Part shown: positions 62,376-64,000 of the stretch, piece by piece
How positions within the stretch are numbered: position 1 is the stretch's first letter
Layout of the letters: each line of letters starts with the position of its first letter
Origin: Dendrolimus kikuchii
Taxonomy: Eukaryota > Arthropoda > Insecta > Lepidoptera > Lasiocampidae
Length of the DNA stretch: 64,000 nt
Direction: 5' to 3'
Assembly (NCBI GenBank): GCA_019925095.2
Contig: CM034395.1
Span: forward strand, 1,002,001-1,066,000
Translations under genes and position numbers: made by a program
Notes under the pieces: generated by a model
Database searches by the model: none
Told to the model about the DNA's origin: nothing
Seen by the model: the letters and a program-made list of their open reading frames with translations, nothing else

Positions 62376-62764
62376 AACAACCACAAAATATTATGTGCTC
62401 CTCGACCGACTGTCAATGCAGACTGTCGGTTCAAGACTCTTGGTTGAAGACTGCCCCCTCTGTCCGAACACCCAGTATTTATAAGGTCCTCGTAGCGCGC
62501 TGCAGTGACACCATCCGGTAATGCTGTGGCGCCACTTCAGTTACACTTCCTTTATAAAACCAACTTCCGCCATACGTATTAACTTCCAACATCCGGTTAC
62601 TCCATTTCCGATATCCGTTAGCTTAATAATAAATGCTTCTACATTGACATCCGTTTAAACAACTTCTGATAACTACATGAAAGAATACTCTATCCGGTTA
62701 TTGACTACTTCCGTCACATGGTTATTTTATAATAAAAACTACGATATATACAAATCAGAGTGTT
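62376..62764. other. No gene; CATCCGGTTA-type repeats
   Basis: ATCCGGTAA, CATCCGGTTA, TATCCGTTA and TATCCGGTTA recur irregularly between 62,512 and 62,700. Nothing else seen. Confidence 0.45.
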
Positions 62765-63205
62765 TTTTTTTTAAATTAATATTAACATCTCTACGGACTC
62801 GAGTTCCGTACCCTTATTTACTACTTAATTTCTATGAAAATTTTAGAATCCATACACGCTTATTGTTTATTTTTGTTACTGTGTGTGACATTAATTTAGT
62901 GATTTATATGTTAAGGTACACCCTTAAGATTAACTTATTATATTAATTTATCCTATTTTTAATACTAAACTTATACTAATGTAGAGTGTATCTGTTACAT
63001 GCTGGTGTTGTGAGGAAGTGCATGTGCAGTGTTGGCCTTATATCTATACTTATATATAGTCCTATCTAGTGCCATGTGTGTTGGTTTTTTCTTTTCTGTG
63101 TCTGGGTTATTAATTTTTAGGCTCTTTGTGTGTCTTGGTTTGTTTGTGAAATGTGCGTGTAATGCAATGCGATGGTAGCGCGCGTTGGTTTGAGTATGTG
63201 TAAAT
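62765..63205 (-). mobile_element. Retroposon H, copy 6, full length
   Basis: Minus strand starts ACACATACTCAAACCAACG and carries the same frame (63,205-62,995) ending ALPHNTSM, then the 3' hairpin and A-rich tail at 62,770. Confidence 0.85.
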
Positions 63206-63584
63206 TGTTTGTTGCTTAAATTATGGTCATGAAAATGATGGTGCTTATGATTATGCTGTAAGATCAATGGCTGTTTTGCCGACTAACCGAGTATGGTGCT
63301 AAACGAGAATCGATGTGAATGATACGTCAACATGCACGTGTCGGCGTAAACCGCTGACACGACAATGTACCGCTGTTGGTAGCCCGTGCAAATGACAAAT
63401 ATGAATATGTTTATTAGATTCTACATTTGGAGCAATCATGATAGTCCTTATTAACCCAAATATCTAGTAAAAGGTCTTAAATTTTCAATTATGACAATTT
63501 GTTTTTTAATGCTATATATTACATATAATCGAATACAATGCAAGAAAACTTAACCTATTTGTATTTTATTCTACTCATAGTCCC
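63206..63584. other. No gene recognised
   Basis: Nothing recognised. Confidence 0.4.
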
Positions 63585-64000
63585 TCAAGACTGTAAGTAG
63601 AATACTGAGCCTAGATCACAGTCTTCTATGGGTAAGGTGCCCAGAAGGCTGGCTACGTTACCTCGCTGGATCGCCATACTGATTCGTTGGCCGAGGTAAG
63701 CACCAGCCCTCTGATCACCTGAAGAGTCAATGAGTCGTTTCGATAAATTTTGGTAGAGGCTCATGGCCTGAGGACCCCACGGTCCAAGCGTCTCGACAGC
63801 AAACGGCACAAACATATAACTCTCACTGAGGGTTGCATATTTGCGCCGCTTGAGTGATTCGGCTGTTTCCGCCGCTGAACCGGCTAATCTAGACGTGTTT
63901 GGTAAATGGGATGCGGCCAACGTGTCTACGCAAGTCGCATCCCACACCAAAGGCTTGCCACGCTGCCAGGGAATTAGAGTCATTCCCTCAGGACGCCTAC
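63585..64000 (-). CDS. C-terminal part of a retroelement-associated ORF, runs off the window
   Basis: Open to the right edge: RRPEGMTLIPWQRGKPLVWD, CVDTLAASHLPNTSRLAG, KRRKYATLSESYMFVPFAVE, TLGPWGPQAMSLYQNLSKRL, GAYLGQRISMAIQRGNVASL, stop at 63,585. I know this conserved block (PW..G..LVWD.TC.DTLA ... VE.LGPWG) from the ends of many invertebrate retroelement ORFs. The P-E/D ... W-D-x-T pattern is reminiscent of PD-(D/E)XK nucleases, with Glu here where Asp is usual, but that is inference. Homologous to the tandem module at 42,579-43,112. Confidence 0.65.
   Translation of the reverse strand, partial: RRPEGMTLIPWQRGKPLVWDATCVDTLAASHLPNTSRLAGSAAETAESLKRRKYATLSESYMFVPFAVETLGPWGPQAMSLYQNLSKRLIDSSGDQRAGAYLGQRISMAIQRGNVASLLGTLPIEDCDLGSVFYLQS

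Overview
The window reads as a TE-dense, AT-rich intergenic or intronic stretch of an insect nuclear genome, most likely Lepidoptera. The reasons are the mixture of RTE, Jockey/CR1-type and restriction-endonuclease (RLE) non-LTR retrotransposons, tRNA-derived SINEs ending in a CCCAGCAGTGGGA-type motif, Helitrons with TC...CTAG ends, Ty3/gypsy-like solo LTRs, and the absence of compact gene structure. There are no bacterial features: no operons, ribosome-binding sites or CRISPR. I cannot name the species, and the lepidopteran call rests on remembered repeat motifs rather than a search.

Layout. About half or more of the 64 kb can be assigned to repeat families by comparing the window with itself. 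(1) SINE-A, a ~310-bp retroposon, about 20 copies throughout. (2) RTE-B, a 5'-truncated RTE-type LINE with a (CATA)n tail, 15 recognisable copies, most with 6-14 bp target-site duplications (TSDs). (3) RTE-C, three fragments. (4) LTR-L, seven LTR or LTR pieces with no internal region. (5) Helitron-like elements, about 14 pieces. (6) Retroposon H, six copies. (7) tRNA-derived SINE-I and SINE-K. (8) Repeats E, F, J, M, N, T, U, W and DD. Single or low-copy LINE remnants lie at 17.3-17.8, 23.9-24.6, 29.4-30.1, 36.4-36.8, 39.2-40.3, 44.0-44.5 and 63.6-64.0 kb. Tandem arrays lie at 10.5-11.3 (160 bp), 40.9-41.5 and 49.5-49.9 (118 bp), 42.6-43.1 (120 bp, in frame) and 60.36-60.78 kb (28 bp).

Coding content. 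The longest open frame (39,179-40,340, minus) is the C-terminal part of an RLE-type non-LTR retrotransposon with a CCHC knuckle and a PD...D nuclease signature. The only candidate for a host exon is 42,342-42,426 (plus), a signal-peptide-like start ending in a consensus splice donor. Nothing else looks like host coding sequence.

How the parts relate. The window is useful mainly as an insertion record. Several insertions can be compared with an unoccupied copy of the same target elsewhere in the window: SINE-A in M and in E, a Helitron in E, LTR-L in M and W, another LTR in SINE-I, and RTE-B in N. SINE-A carries the last codons, stop and 3' end of a Jockey/CR1-type LINE that is also present, which suggests the LINE family that mobilises it. 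The other strong observation is a RNA-like 3' hairpin in a CR1/L2-like LINE whose stem differs between two copies but stays paired.
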